Below, in pieces: positions 1 through 6,276 of a stretch of DNA of 29,024 nt (position 1 is the first letter of the stretch; each line of letters opens with the position of its first letter). The translations under genes and the position numbers were made by a program. Source of the stretch: a virus; IMG/VR virus record IMGVR_UViG_3300012920_000183, positions 1 through 29,024 of that record, one strand, 5' to 3'. Below the pieces are notes generated by a model, which searched no databases, was not told where the DNA came from, and saw only the letters and a list, made by a program, of their open reading frames with translations.

Positions 1-207
1 ATGACCGACACAACTCTAATTGACAAGGTCTATGGCATAGCTAATGGCTATGACCCAGACATAGACGATTTAACTTCTTTTGAAGATATCGTCAAAACTC
101 TTGAGGTTATGAAGGACAAAGCGTTGAAGTTTGAATTAATTGAACATGCTTTTAGACCTGAACCAACTCTTCCTATTTTTGCTAATAGAAGACAAGGACA
201 GCTATGA
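1..207 (+). CDS. Hypothetical early protein, 68 aa
   Basis: I do not recognise this protein. It is a small acidic soluble polypeptide with no membrane segment. The start codon is the first base of the window, so an upstream extension or an earlier start cannot be excluded. It ends in an ATGA overlap with the next small gene, which suggests translational coupling. Its place at the left end, ahead of a regulator, integrase and RNA polymerase, is where T7-like phages carry short early host-takeover genes, but that role is only inferred from position. Confidence 0.6.
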   Translation: MTDTTLIDKVYGIANGYDPDIDDLTSFEDIVKTLEVMKDKALKFELIEHAFRPEPTLPIFANRRQGQL

Positions 208-368
208 AAACTAAGGACATAAACGTAGCTGACCTACTTACTTATGCAGACAGAGAAGCCATAGCCAAGGTTGTAGAGCAAAGAGTTCACAAAGAATACG
301 GCGACATGTACGAATTTAAATGGCAGATGAGCGTAGAAGGACACTTTGAAATACCGGAGACATTATGA
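204..368 (+). CDS. Hypothetical early protein, 54 aa
   Basis: An uninterrupted reading frame opens with ATG at 204, sharing ATGA with the stop of the preceding gene, and closes in a second ATGA with the next gene at 365. The product begins MKTKDINVADLLTYADREA and is mixed-charge and probably helical. I recognise no domain. The double ATGA junction and the absence of any intergenic space are the main evidence that it is a real gene. Function unknown. Confidence 0.6.
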   Translation: MKTKDINVADLLTYADREAIAKVVEQRVHKEYGDMYEFKWQMSVEGHFEIPETL

Positions 369-550
369 CAATTGACGTTAAACAAACACTGAACTATTCA
401 GCTGCTATACGCAAGGCTGAACCCGACTGGGATGACGACAAAGTACGCAGAGCTGCGGAGCATTGCGTTTTATACATGGACGTGAGAATCAAACCAGCGA
501 AGTTAAAGAAACATCTTGAACAATTTAAGGACTCAAATCATTACTTATGA
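365..550 (+). CDS. Hypothetical early protein, 61 aa
   Basis: This small, highly charged protein is rich in Asp and Lys. It starts at an ATGA overlap with the upstream gene and ends in another with the downstream one. The sequence looks alpha-helical (AEPDWDDDKVRRAAEHC followed by KPAKLKKHLEQF). There is no signal peptide or recognisable fold. It is probably part of the co-translated early gene cluster. Function unknown. Confidence 0.6.
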   Translation: MTIDVKQTLNYSAAIRKAEPDWDDDKVRRAAEHCVLYMDVRIKPAKLKKHLEQFKDSNHYL

Positions 551-675
551 CAATAACTATTCACCCATCAACAACTCAACAATCTTTGATGCAACAACTA
601 AATCAAGTTGTTTATCTATCCACTGAATGGTGGAAGCTCAAGGAATTAATTGAATCATTTAACACAACTAAATAA
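547..675 (+). CDS. Hypothetical early protein, 42 aa
   Basis: A short frame starts at ATG 547 within ATGA shared with the preceding stop and ends at TAA 673-675. The product is MTITIHPSTTQQSLMQQLNQ followed by a helix ending WWKLKELIESFNTTK. Its length and junction match the other small early genes. There is no recognised homologue. After it comes the first real gap in the cluster (676-751). Confidence 0.5.
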   Translation: MTITIHPSTTQQSLMQQLNQVVYLSTEWWKLKELIESFNTTK

Positions 676-751
676 CAGAGTGACTACGCCTGACAGTCAG
701 TAAACCCCTCGTAAGAGACAGGTATCTTTACACACTCATCGAGGCATCGTA
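676..751 (+). other. Short intergenic leader with palindrome and 14-nt repeat
   Basis: This 76-base gap separates two runs of coupled small genes. It contains the palindrome CTGACAGTCAG (690-700) and, near its 3' end, a 14-mer found again just upstream of the RNA polymerase gene. The bases CCTCG (706-710) and CGAGG (740-744) could pair and loop out the region between. It may hold a promoter or a translational leader. I could not match it to a known promoter consensus. Confidence 0.35.
727..740 (+). repeat. 14-nt direct repeat, copy 1 (TTTACACACTCATC)
   Basis: An exact copy is at 3005-3018. This copy ends 11 bases before the ATG at 752; the other ends 2 bases before the RNA polymerase ATG at 3021. 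A 12-nt part (ACACACTCATCA) also matches inside the primase-helicase gene near 6403. The start-proximal placement of both full copies suggests a promoter or leader element, but one or two chance 14-mers are expected in a window of this size. Confidence 0.35.
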
Positions 752-925
752 ATGAAGTATCAAGTTGAATACAGCAACAAACGCTGCTGGGAACACGATT
801 GGCGTTGGCACTTCATGGAAGGTGTTGACCACGAAGACATAGCATGGAAAGCCAAGGACTGGTGTGATACCAGGGGATTTGAGCTAATTGATGTAAAACC
901 TATTACAGGGAGTTACCCATTATGA
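752..925 (+). CDS. Hypothetical early protein, 57 aa
   Basis: The frame runs from ATG 752 to the TGA at 923-925 and overlaps the next gene's ATG as ATGA. The product is aromatic-rich: it begins MKYQVEYSNKRCWEHDWRWH and continues with an acidic, tryptophan-containing segment ending near FELIDVKP. The pattern resembles a small beta/alpha fold, but I recognise no family. It follows the leader at 676-751 and is probably the first gene of a second translationally coupled run. Confidence 0.6.
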   Translation: MKYQVEYSNKRCWEHDWRWHFMEGVDHEDIAWKAKDWCDTRGFELIDVKPITGSYPL

Positions 926-1251
926 AAAAGAAACCAAACAAAGGTCAAAGGTATTTTCCCAACAGCTGTGAAGCAATAAGGAACACACCTGATAAGTATT
1001 TCGCCTCTATGCCATATGAACAGTTTGAAGACTGGAAGATATATGGATATCAGATACCTGAATCAGTATTTGCGATTATTCGTATGAAAGATAAGGACGG
1101 GAAATACACAGAAAAGTATTACAACACTGAAAGAGGTGCAAGGAACTGCATAAATAAATGCATGAACGAAAACAAGGAAATATATATGTGCACCATGGAA
1201 GGCATGTATCACTTAAAACCCTCAGATATTCTGGATTTTAACAATGAATAG
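922..1251 (+). CDS. Hypothetical early protein, 109 aa
   Basis: This is the largest of the unnamed early proteins. It is basic at the N-terminus (MKKKPNKGQRYF) with many Tyr, Met and Cys residues and a region containing DKDGKYTEKYYNTERGA. There is no membrane segment or catalytic motif that I can identify. ATGA overlaps flank it at 922 and 1244, which places it in the coupled early cluster. Function unknown. Confidence 0.65.
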   Translation: MKKKPNKGQRYFPNSCEAIRNTPDKYFASMPYEQFEDWKIYGYQIPESVFAIIRMKDKDGKYTEKYYNTERGARNCINKCMNENKEIYMCTMEGMYHLKPSDILDFNNE

Positions 1252-1396
1252 AAAAACTTTATACAAGAGATACAACACACTGTTAAGAGATATCTCCATA
1301 CATCCACATAAGGACGAATTACTTAACCTTATGTATCAACAACTACAAGATGACATTGACGCATCATCTAATATGTATCCGTACAAACATTTTTAG
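1244..1396 (+). CDS. Hypothetical early protein, 50 aa
   Basis: The frame opens at ATG 1244 (overlapping the preceding TGA/TAG region as ATGA) and ends at TAG 1394-1396. The product begins MNRKTLYKRYNTLLRDISIH and ends NMYPYKHF. It is basic N-terminally and acidic in the middle (LQQLQDDIDA-like), and probably a helical hairpin. Its stop lies within the Shine-Dalgarno sequence of the following gene. Function unknown. Confidence 0.55.
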   Translation: MNRKTLYKRYNTLLRDISIHPHKDELLNLMYQQLQDDIDASSNMYPYKHF

Positions 1397-1404
1397 GAGC
1401 CTTT

Positions 1405-1611
1405 ATGCAGCTTTTATCAATTGGCTCTTTCTATTTAGGAATAGAGAAAGACAAATATTGTGACTTATCTCTCCACATAGGAAGATTATATGTAGAATAT
1501 AGTTGTCCATCCATTAACAAATCTAATGACGAATCCAGACCCATCAAGGGTGGTGACGGACTTTCAGATGCAAAAGCTTGCCCAAGCTGTAGAGCTATTC
1601 CGGACGCATGA
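1405..1611 (+). CDS. Hypothetical protein, 68 aa, overlaps the MarR-like gene
   Basis: The start is supported by a good Shine-Dalgarno (AGGAG at 1395-1399, 5 bases before ATG). The first 40 residues look protein-like (QLLSIGSFYLGIEKDKYCDL, then beta-strand-like GRLYVEYSCPS). The last third, from about residue 41, lies inside the start of the MarR-like gene in another frame. It ends with a CPSC motif that may be incidental. A true overlap of 86 bases is unusual, so either the C-terminal part arose by read-through into the neighbour, or the regulator starts at 1568. Function unknown. Confidence 0.5.
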   Translation: MQLLSIGSFYLGIEKDKYCDLSLHIGRLYVEYSCPSINKSNDESRPIKGGDGLSDAKACPSCRAIPDA

Positions 1612-1900
1612 CAAAGAAATCCCCGCCCAAGTTATTGCTACTTTTTTATATGTTGCTTCCCATGACGACTGCGCTAAGGTCGATCTGGAAAAGGCACTCG
1701 CTTTCTCAAGCGCAAGTGGTAGCCGTAATACTGATTGGCTTAGTGAGTTTCATAGATTAAATAAAGCTGGACTAGGACTTTTAATTAAGTATCGAGATCC
1801 GACTAACAGAAGGAAGCAGATATTGAAGTTAAGTCCTAAAGGTCGAATACTTGTAAACCAACTTAAACAAATTCTTTATGGTCAAAGCGACTTGGGGTAA
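1526..1900 (+). CDS. MarR-like winged-helix transcriptional regulator
   Basis: This 124-residue protein has a winged-helix layout. A helix-rich N-terminus (MQKLAQAVELFRTHDKEIPA) is followed by a helix-turn-helix region around residues 36-80 and a wing (YRDPTNRRKQILKLSPKGRI) near residues 90-108, the segment most typical of MarR proteins. A C-terminal helix completes it. MarR-like regulators at this place are known in P-SSP7-type cyanophages from memory. The target is unknown; candidates are host promoters or the adjacent integrase promoter. ATG 1568 (Met15) is an alternative start. It overlaps the integrase gene by 23 bases, suggesting a shared transcript. Confidence 0.72.
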   Translation: MTNPDPSRVVTDFQMQKLAQAVELFRTHDKEIPAQVIATFLYVASHDDCAKVDLEKALAFSSASGSRNTDWLSEFHRLNKAGLGLLIKYRDPTNRRKQILKLSPKGRILVNQLKQILYGQSDLG

Positions 1901-2750
1901 TTGCCTCAAACATACTATAAACACCCGTGATTCCTGGATTTATGGGACTGGCGCAAAGTCCGCCATTACCTATGCCAACTATTTCACAGAGTTTAGAGGA
2001 CTCGGTTTCCCTGTAGAAAAGATCACTATCCCATTGATAGATGAACTTAAACAGCATCTTAAAACTGATGGACGTGCAAACGCCACTATTAATAGATGTT
2101 TGTCTTCTATAAAAACAGTACTCAATCACTGTAAAGATCATGGATTAATTTTCTTTGAGATTCCTAAATGGAAAAAACTTAAAGAGAATAAATATCAACG
2201 TATCCATTTCACCAAGGATGAAGTCGAAGCCATTTGCACCGCAGCTGTGGAAGTACATGGACGACAAGACTTAGCTGATATTGTTAACTTCGCTGCCTAT
2301 ACAGGCATGAGACAAGGAGAAATCCTTAAGTTAACTGCATCACGCGTTGACTTCTTACAAAATTGCATACATGTAGGTGCAAGAAGAGAAGATACTACCA
2401 AGACTGGTACGTATCGAGCTGTTCCAATCCATTCATCGCTAAAGCATATGCTTCAAACTCGTACTCAAGATTTAGGTGCGAGAGATAAAGTATTTGGTTA
2501 CGACTGGAAGGACAAGGATCAATTACTACGTGCCTTTAAAAAGGTAATAAACAGATATCCAATTCACCTTGCCAGCGAGGACGGATACTGTTTCCACAGC
2601 CTACGCCATTCATTTGGTACATGGCATTTCGCAGCTGGTACAAAACCCAGAAATCTCATGGAGATGATGGGTCACGCAAACATAGCGACAACTCTAGGTT
2701 ATGGTCATGCTACCGATGAAGGAAAGCAGCATGATATCAACAATATCTAG
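1878..2750 (+). CDS. int: Tyrosine-family site-specific integrase
   Basis: This is a 290-residue tyrosine recombinase. The N-terminal SAM-like core-binding domain covers about residues 1-105. The catalytic domain shows Arg145 (TGMRQGEI), a likely Lys175 (TKTGTYRAVPI), His240-x-x-Arg243 (HSLRHSFGTW), His266 (MMGHANIATT) and the nucleophile Tyr275 (LGYGHAT), so the active site is complete. It would integrate phage DNA at a tRNA gene, and the probable attP lies about 90 bases downstream. Such integrases occur in several cyanopodoviruses with no proven lysogeny, from memory. It overlaps the MarR-like gene at its start. Confidence 0.93.
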   Translation: MVKATWGNCLKHTINTRDSWIYGTGAKSAITYANYFTEFRGLGFPVEKITIPLIDELKQHLKTDGRANATINRCLSSIKTVLNHCKDHGLIFFEIPKWKKLKENKYQRIHFTKDEVEAICTAAVEVHGRQDLADIVNFAAYTGMRQGEILKLTASRVDFLQNCIHVGARREDTTKTGTYRAVPIHSSLKHMLQTRTQDLGARDKVFGYDWKDKDQLLRAFKKVINRYPIHLASEDGYCFHSLRHSFGTWHFAAGTKPRNLMEMMGHANIATTLGYGHATDEGKQHDINNI

Positions 2751-2794
2751 CGTGTCCACTGCTGTCGTTAAACAAGTATTTTTATGACGGATTT

Positions 2795-2822
2795 TTGTTA
2801 TGTTAAGCGCGTTTGTTATAAT
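2795..2822 (+). promoter_or_regulatory. Near-consensus sigma-70 promoter upstream of the tRNA half-site
   Basis: TTGTTA at 2795-2800, a 16-bp spacer, then a perfect TATAAT at 2817-2822. Transcription would begin near 2829, about 13 bases before the tRNA-Leu sequence at 2842. The placement is exactly that of a tRNA promoter. Host RNA polymerase could use it, either for a tRNA rebuilt by integration or for early transcription toward the phage RNA polymerase gene. The intrinsic terminator at 2921-2955 would limit the latter. Confidence 0.65.
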
Positions 2823-2841
2823 CAATATGGTCAGATCCCTT

Positions 2842-2880
2842 GGGAGTGTGGCGGAATTGGTAGACGCGCCGGACTTAAAA
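2842..2880 (+). other. attP: Probable attP: 5' half of a tRNA-Leu(UAA) gene
   Basis: About 39 bases read as the 5' half of a bacterial tRNA-Leu. They comprise acceptor strand GGGAGTG, TG linker, D-arm with GGTAGAC loop, the 5' anticodon-stem strand CGGAC, and loop TTAAAA giving anticodon UAA. The tRNA sequence then stops; no 3' anticodon stem, long variable arm or T-arm follows. This is therefore not a functional tRNA but an identity segment for integration into a host tRNA-Leu gene. P-SSP7 is known (from memory) to carry a 42-bp match to the host tRNA-Leu next to int. Its exact ends can only be fixed against a host genome. Confidence 0.85.
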
Positions 2881-2920
2881 ACTAACCAAATTAAAGATAC
2901 ACTAGCGTACAGCACATATT

Positions 2921-2955
2921 AGCGATTGGTCAAAAGCCAGTCGCTTTCTTAATTT
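2921..2955 (+). terminator. Intrinsic terminator between the tRNA half-site and RNA polymerase
   Basis: A 9-bp stem, AGCGATTGG (2921-2929) against CCAGTCGCT (2937-2945) with one G-T wobble, has a 7-base loop TCAAAAG and is followed by the T-rich TTCTTAATTT. It would stop transcripts from the promoter at 2795-2822 or from int before they enter the RNA polymerase gene. The T-tract is interrupted, so termination may be partial. Confidence 0.6.
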
Positions 2956-3004
2956 ATAACCTATCCACATTCGTAGGATTATCCAACGTATATCTAGCGC
3001 ACAT

Positions 3005-3018
3005 TTTACACACTCATC
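3005..3018 (+). repeat. 14-nt direct repeat, copy 2, at the RNA polymerase start
   Basis: This is identical to bases 727-740 and ends 2 bases before the ATG of the RNA polymerase gene. There is no Shine-Dalgarno sequence here, so the element may instead be part of a promoter or an unconventional leader. Evidence is limited to the repeat and its position. Confidence 0.35.
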
Positions 3019-3020
3019 AT

Positions 3021-5354
3021 ATGCCTACAACTGCTGATTTAGAGATGCAAGAGAGGTTTGAACGGAAACAAATTAAGGGTGGTTTAGAGCGATTTAGGTC
3101 TAATACTAAAAAGTTAATAGACAAGGACTATGCTTCAGCCACGGTTTTCGGTTCGTCATCAATAGAAACCCTTTTGCCCTATTTAGTAAAATATATTGAT
3201 AAAAAGAAAGAAGAAAGACAGAAACTATTAGTAGGTAGACAACTACTTTTAATACCTTATTTAATTTCTCTCGATTCAGAATCGCAAGGAGCTATTACTG
3301 CAAAGATAACCTTCGATAAACTATTTTCTCCTCGAAAGGACAATAGCAAGGTGGCAAATGTAGTACAAGCTATAGGCTCTGCATTAGAGGCTGAATGCCA
3401 GATGAGATACTATGAAACCAGTGCACCAGGGCTTTTTGAGACATTAAAGAAAAATTATTGGCATCAAGCTAAAGGTACAGCTTACAAAGCTAAATCCATG
3501 ACAACCTTGATGAATAAACACGAAGACTTAGAACGATGGAAGCCATGGAACAGGATTGAGCGTATCAAGGTAGGAACTTGGTTTTTAGATTGCCTAATGG
3601 AATCTTCTCAATGGTTTGAAAGAGAACTTTCTATGCATCGAGGCAAGACACAACAATTCGTTGTACCTACAGATAAGTTCCATAAAAATAAAGAAGAAAT
3701 TATTAGATTAGCTGAATTATTTAGTCCATTAGCATGGCCGATGCTCATTGAACCAAGAGACTGGTCACCTATGCATAATGGTGGATATTATCTAAATGAT
3801 TTAACTAAGTGCCATGAAATGGTGCGAAGAGGTAAACCCCTACGTATACAGGGGGAAACTACCTATCAATTCCTTAATGAAATACAGAAGGTTAAATACT
3901 GTCTAAACCCATTCATAGTAATGGTTGCGGAAGACCTAGAGGAAAGAGAAATAGAGGTAGGAAAATTTCGTCCTGTTATAAATCATCCTGACCCTCCTAA
4001 ACCTCCCAATATGGAGGATGAAGAGACAAGGAAACAATGGAGAAAAGATAAAGCAATAGCACGTAATAAGAATGCTAATGAATGGAGGATTTCTTGTAGA
4101 ACTCGAATGACAATGAATTGCGTCAGAGAGTTTAAGGACAAGGAGTACTACATCCCTTGGTCTTTTGATTATCGTGGGAGAGCTTACCCTATACCTAGCT
4201 TCTTAACTCCTCAAGATACAGACTTTGGAAAAAGTTTAATTAGGTTTGCAGAAGAAGCACCTATAACTGAGGACGGGATGAAGTGGTTAGCTTTTCAAGT
4301 ATCTACTACTTATGGTCTTGATAAAGCGACTATGGAGGAGCGACTTGATTGGGTCGCTAAAGTAGAAAATATACAATTAATTATCAGAGTTGCTACAGAT
4401 CCAATTAATAATATTGGAGACTGGGAAGCAGCTGACGAACCTTGGCAATTCTTAGCTGCGTGTAAGGAATACTATGACGTAGTAATGACTGGTAAACCAA
4501 CTACTGGTCTACCAGTGGCAACTGATGCTACATGCTCAGGTCTACAGATACTGGCTGGTCTAGCAAGGGATAAGTCCACAGCATGTTTGGTCAATGTAAT
4601 GCCAAGCAATAAACCTCAAGATGCATATCAAGTTATAGCTGATGTAAGTCGTCCAAATATACCTGATCGTTTAAAACCTTATTGGGATAGAAAAAAAACC
4701 AAAAGGACTACGATGACAATACCCTACAATGCTAAACCCTTTAGCAATAGGCAGTATATAAGAGATGCATTTAATGATATTGATGTCGAGGTTGATAATG
4801 ACGAGCTAACTCAAGTAGTTAAAGCAGTACGAGATGCCATGGAGCTAGTCGTACCAGGCCCTATGAGGGTTATGCGATGGATAGAGTCAGAGGTTTCTAA
4901 TGCAATTAAGGAAGGAGCTGAAGAAATATCTTGGGTAACTCCCTCTGGTTTCAGAGTGAATCAACGCCTTATGAAATACGATCACAAAAACGTTGAATTA
5001 CATTTAATGGGTCGTTGTCGAATAAAAGTTATTGATGGAGAGAAAGGCGTAGACCTTAGACATCATAAGAATGCGACAGCTCCAAACTTAATCCACTCAT
5101 TGGATGCCAGCTTGTTACATCTAAGTGCTACTAAATTTAATGCACCAATAGCTTTAATACATGATTCAGTTCTATGTAGAGCTACAGATATGACCAACCT
5201 ATCCACATTAGTAAGAGATACATACATGCACCTATTTGCGGAGCATGATTTCTTAAAAGACTTTGCTAAAGCAATTAATGCAAAGACTGAACCACCGATT
5301 ATTGGCGATCTTGAGCCTGAGTCGGTTATAAAATCCACTTATTTTTTTTGTTAA
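3021..5354 (+). CDS. T7-like single-subunit DNA-dependent RNA polymerase
   Basis: This is a 777-residue homologue of T7 gp1 (883 aa), responsible for middle and late phage transcription. Palm motif A is ATDATCSGLQ with catalytic Asp502. The fingers motif B, KRTTMTIPY (Lys561, Arg562, Tyr569), aligns residue for residue with T7 K631-R632-Y639. Motif C is LIHDSV with catalytic Asp715. The DYRGRAYPIPSF segment and APNLIHSLDAS are also family hallmarks. The C-terminus ends STYFFC, comparable in place to the T7 C-terminal foot. The N-terminal promoter-recognition region is shorter than in T7. A terminator and the att region lie upstream. The stop overlaps the SSB start as TAATG. Confidence 0.97.
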   Translation: MPTTADLEMQERFERKQIKGGLERFRSNTKKLIDKDYASATVFGSSSIETLLPYLVKYIDKKKEERQKLLVGRQLLLIPYLISLDSESQGAITAKITFDKLFSPRKDNSKVANVVQAIGSALEAECQMRYYETSAPGLFETLKKNYWHQAKGTAYKAKSMTTLMNKHEDLERWKPWNRIERIKVGTWFLDCLMESSQWFERELSMHRGKTQQFVVPTDKFHKNKEEIIRLAELFSPLAWPMLIEPRDWSPMHNGGYYLNDLTKCHEMVRRGKPLRIQGETTYQFLNEIQKVKYCLNPFIVMVAEDLEEREIEVGKFRPVINHPDPPKPPNMEDEETRKQWRKDKAIARNKNANEWRISCRTRMTMNCVREFKDKEYYIPWSFDYRGRAYPIPSFLTPQDTDFGKSLIRFAEEAPITEDGMKWLAFQVSTTYGLDKATMEERLDWVAKVENIQLIIRVATDPINNIGDWEAADEPWQFLAACKEYYDVVMTGKPTTGLPVATDATCSGLQILAGLARDKSTACLVNVMPSNKPQDAYQVIADVSRPNIPDRLKPYWDRKKTKRTTMTIPYNAKPFSNRQYIRDAFNDIDVEVDNDELTQVVKAVRDAMELVVPGPMRVMRWIESEVSNAIKEGAEEISWVTPSGFRVNQRLMKYDHKNVELHLMGRCRIKVIDGEKGVDLRHHKNATAPNLIHSLDASLLHLSATKFNAPIALIHDSVLCRATDMTNLSTLVRDTYMHLFAEHDFLKDFAKAINAKTEPPIIGDLEPESVIKSTYFFC

Positions 5355-5926
5355 TGGCAAGAAACATCCACATAACACAAGAGCCTGTAACTTTATCTGG
5401 TTATCAGGCTGTACTGAAGCCAAGCAAGTTTGGCTATTCACTTAAGGCTGTTGTCGGGAGTGATTTAGTTGACAAGCTTGAGGAAGAAAGAGCTGACTGT
5501 CTTAAATGGGCAGAGTCAAAGCTGAAGAATCCAAAGAGAGCCACATTAAAACCTACTCCTTGGGAAGAGGTTGCTGATGGAGAATTTGTAGTTAAATTTT
5601 CTTGGGCTGAAGATAAGAAACCACCTGTTGTTGATTCAGAAGGAACGCCAATAACAAATCCAGATGTCCCAGTATATGAAGGTAGTAAGGTTAAAATTGG
5701 CTTTATTCAAAAGCCTTATATACTGCGTGATGGCGTTACCTATGGTACTAGTCTTAAGTTATCGGGCGTTCAAGTTATATCAGTTCAAACCGGAGCTGGT
5801 ATCGACACTGGTGACTTAGACGAGGATGGTGTAGCAGAACTATTTGGTAAGACACAAGGCTTTAAAGCTGACGAACCAAACGTTACACCAGCTGAAGAAG
5901 AAGTTGTCGTTGATGATGATTTCTAA
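5354..5926 (+). CDS. Single-stranded DNA-binding protein, T7 gp2.5-like
   Basis: This 190-residue protein starts at ATG 5354 in a TAATG overlap with the RNA polymerase stop. The start is set there because in-frame codons further upstream (TTG 5348) lie inside the polymerase. The N-terminal two thirds are beta-rich and fit an OB fold. The C-terminus is strongly acidic and ends VVVDDDF, matching the acidic tail with terminal Phe that T7 gp2.5 uses to contact polymerase and helicase. Identification rests on position between RNA polymerase and endonuclease I, length and tail. It binds ssDNA at the replication fork. Confidence 0.88.
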   Translation: MARNIHITQEPVTLSGYQAVLKPSKFGYSLKAVVGSDLVDKLEEERADCLKWAESKLKNPKRATLKPTPWEEVADGEFVVKFSWAEDKKPPVVDSEGTPITNPDVPVYEGSKVKIGFIQKPYILRDGVTYGTSLKLSGVQVISVQTGAGIDTGDLDEDGVAELFGKTQGFKADEPNVTPAEEEVVVDDDF

Positions 5927-6276
5927 TGTTCAAATCAGGATTAGAGGAAAAAGTCTCTGATCTTTTATGTGAGTTAGGTGTGGATTATGAATATGAAGGT
6001 ATTAGTTTTTCCTATACAATTCAACATCAATACACACCTGATTTTGTTTTACCATCGGGAGTATGCTTAGAAACTAAAGGTTTTTGGCGACCTGAAGATA
6101 GACGTAAGATCAAAAAGGTTATCGAAGATAATCCAGATATTGACTTAAGAATGGTCTTTCAAGACCCTTATAAAAAAATAAATAAAAAATCAAAGACAAC
6201 CTACGCAAAATGGTGTCAGAGATATGGAATTAAATGGTGTGCATTTCACGCCATACCAGTTGATTGGCTTACATGA
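5926..6276 (+). CDS. Endonuclease I (Holliday junction resolvase), T7 gp3-like
   Basis: This 116-residue protein belongs to the PD-(D/E)xK nuclease type. The motif YTPDFVLPSGVCLETKGF supplies the catalytic Asp, Glu and Lys, matching the T7 gp3 active site. It is shorter than T7 gp3 (149 aa), with a compact N-terminus. It resolves branched DNA during replication and packaging and helps degrade host DNA. It starts in a TAATG overlap with SSB and ends in an ATGA overlap with the primase-helicase. Confidence 0.92.
   Translation: MFKSGLEEKVSDLLCELGVDYEYEGISFSYTIQHQYTPDFVLPSGVCLETKGFWRPEDRRKIKKVIEDNPDIDLRMVFQDPYKKINKKSKTTYAKWCQRYGIKWCAFHAIPVDWLT

Noticed and set aside
690-700. Palindrome CTGACAGTCAG as an operator
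   Set aside because: A single short palindrome with no second copy near the MarR-like gene; not enough for an operator call.
676-751. T7-type or Syn5-type phage promoter
   Set aside because: No match to the T7 consensus, and only a weak resemblance (CCCCTCGTAA) to the Syn5 promoter as I remember it. The same search in other gaps gave nothing consistent.
2842-2920. A functional tRNA-Leu gene
   Set aside because: Only the 5' half up to the anticodon loop is present; the 3' anticodon stem, variable arm, T-arm and acceptor complement are missing.
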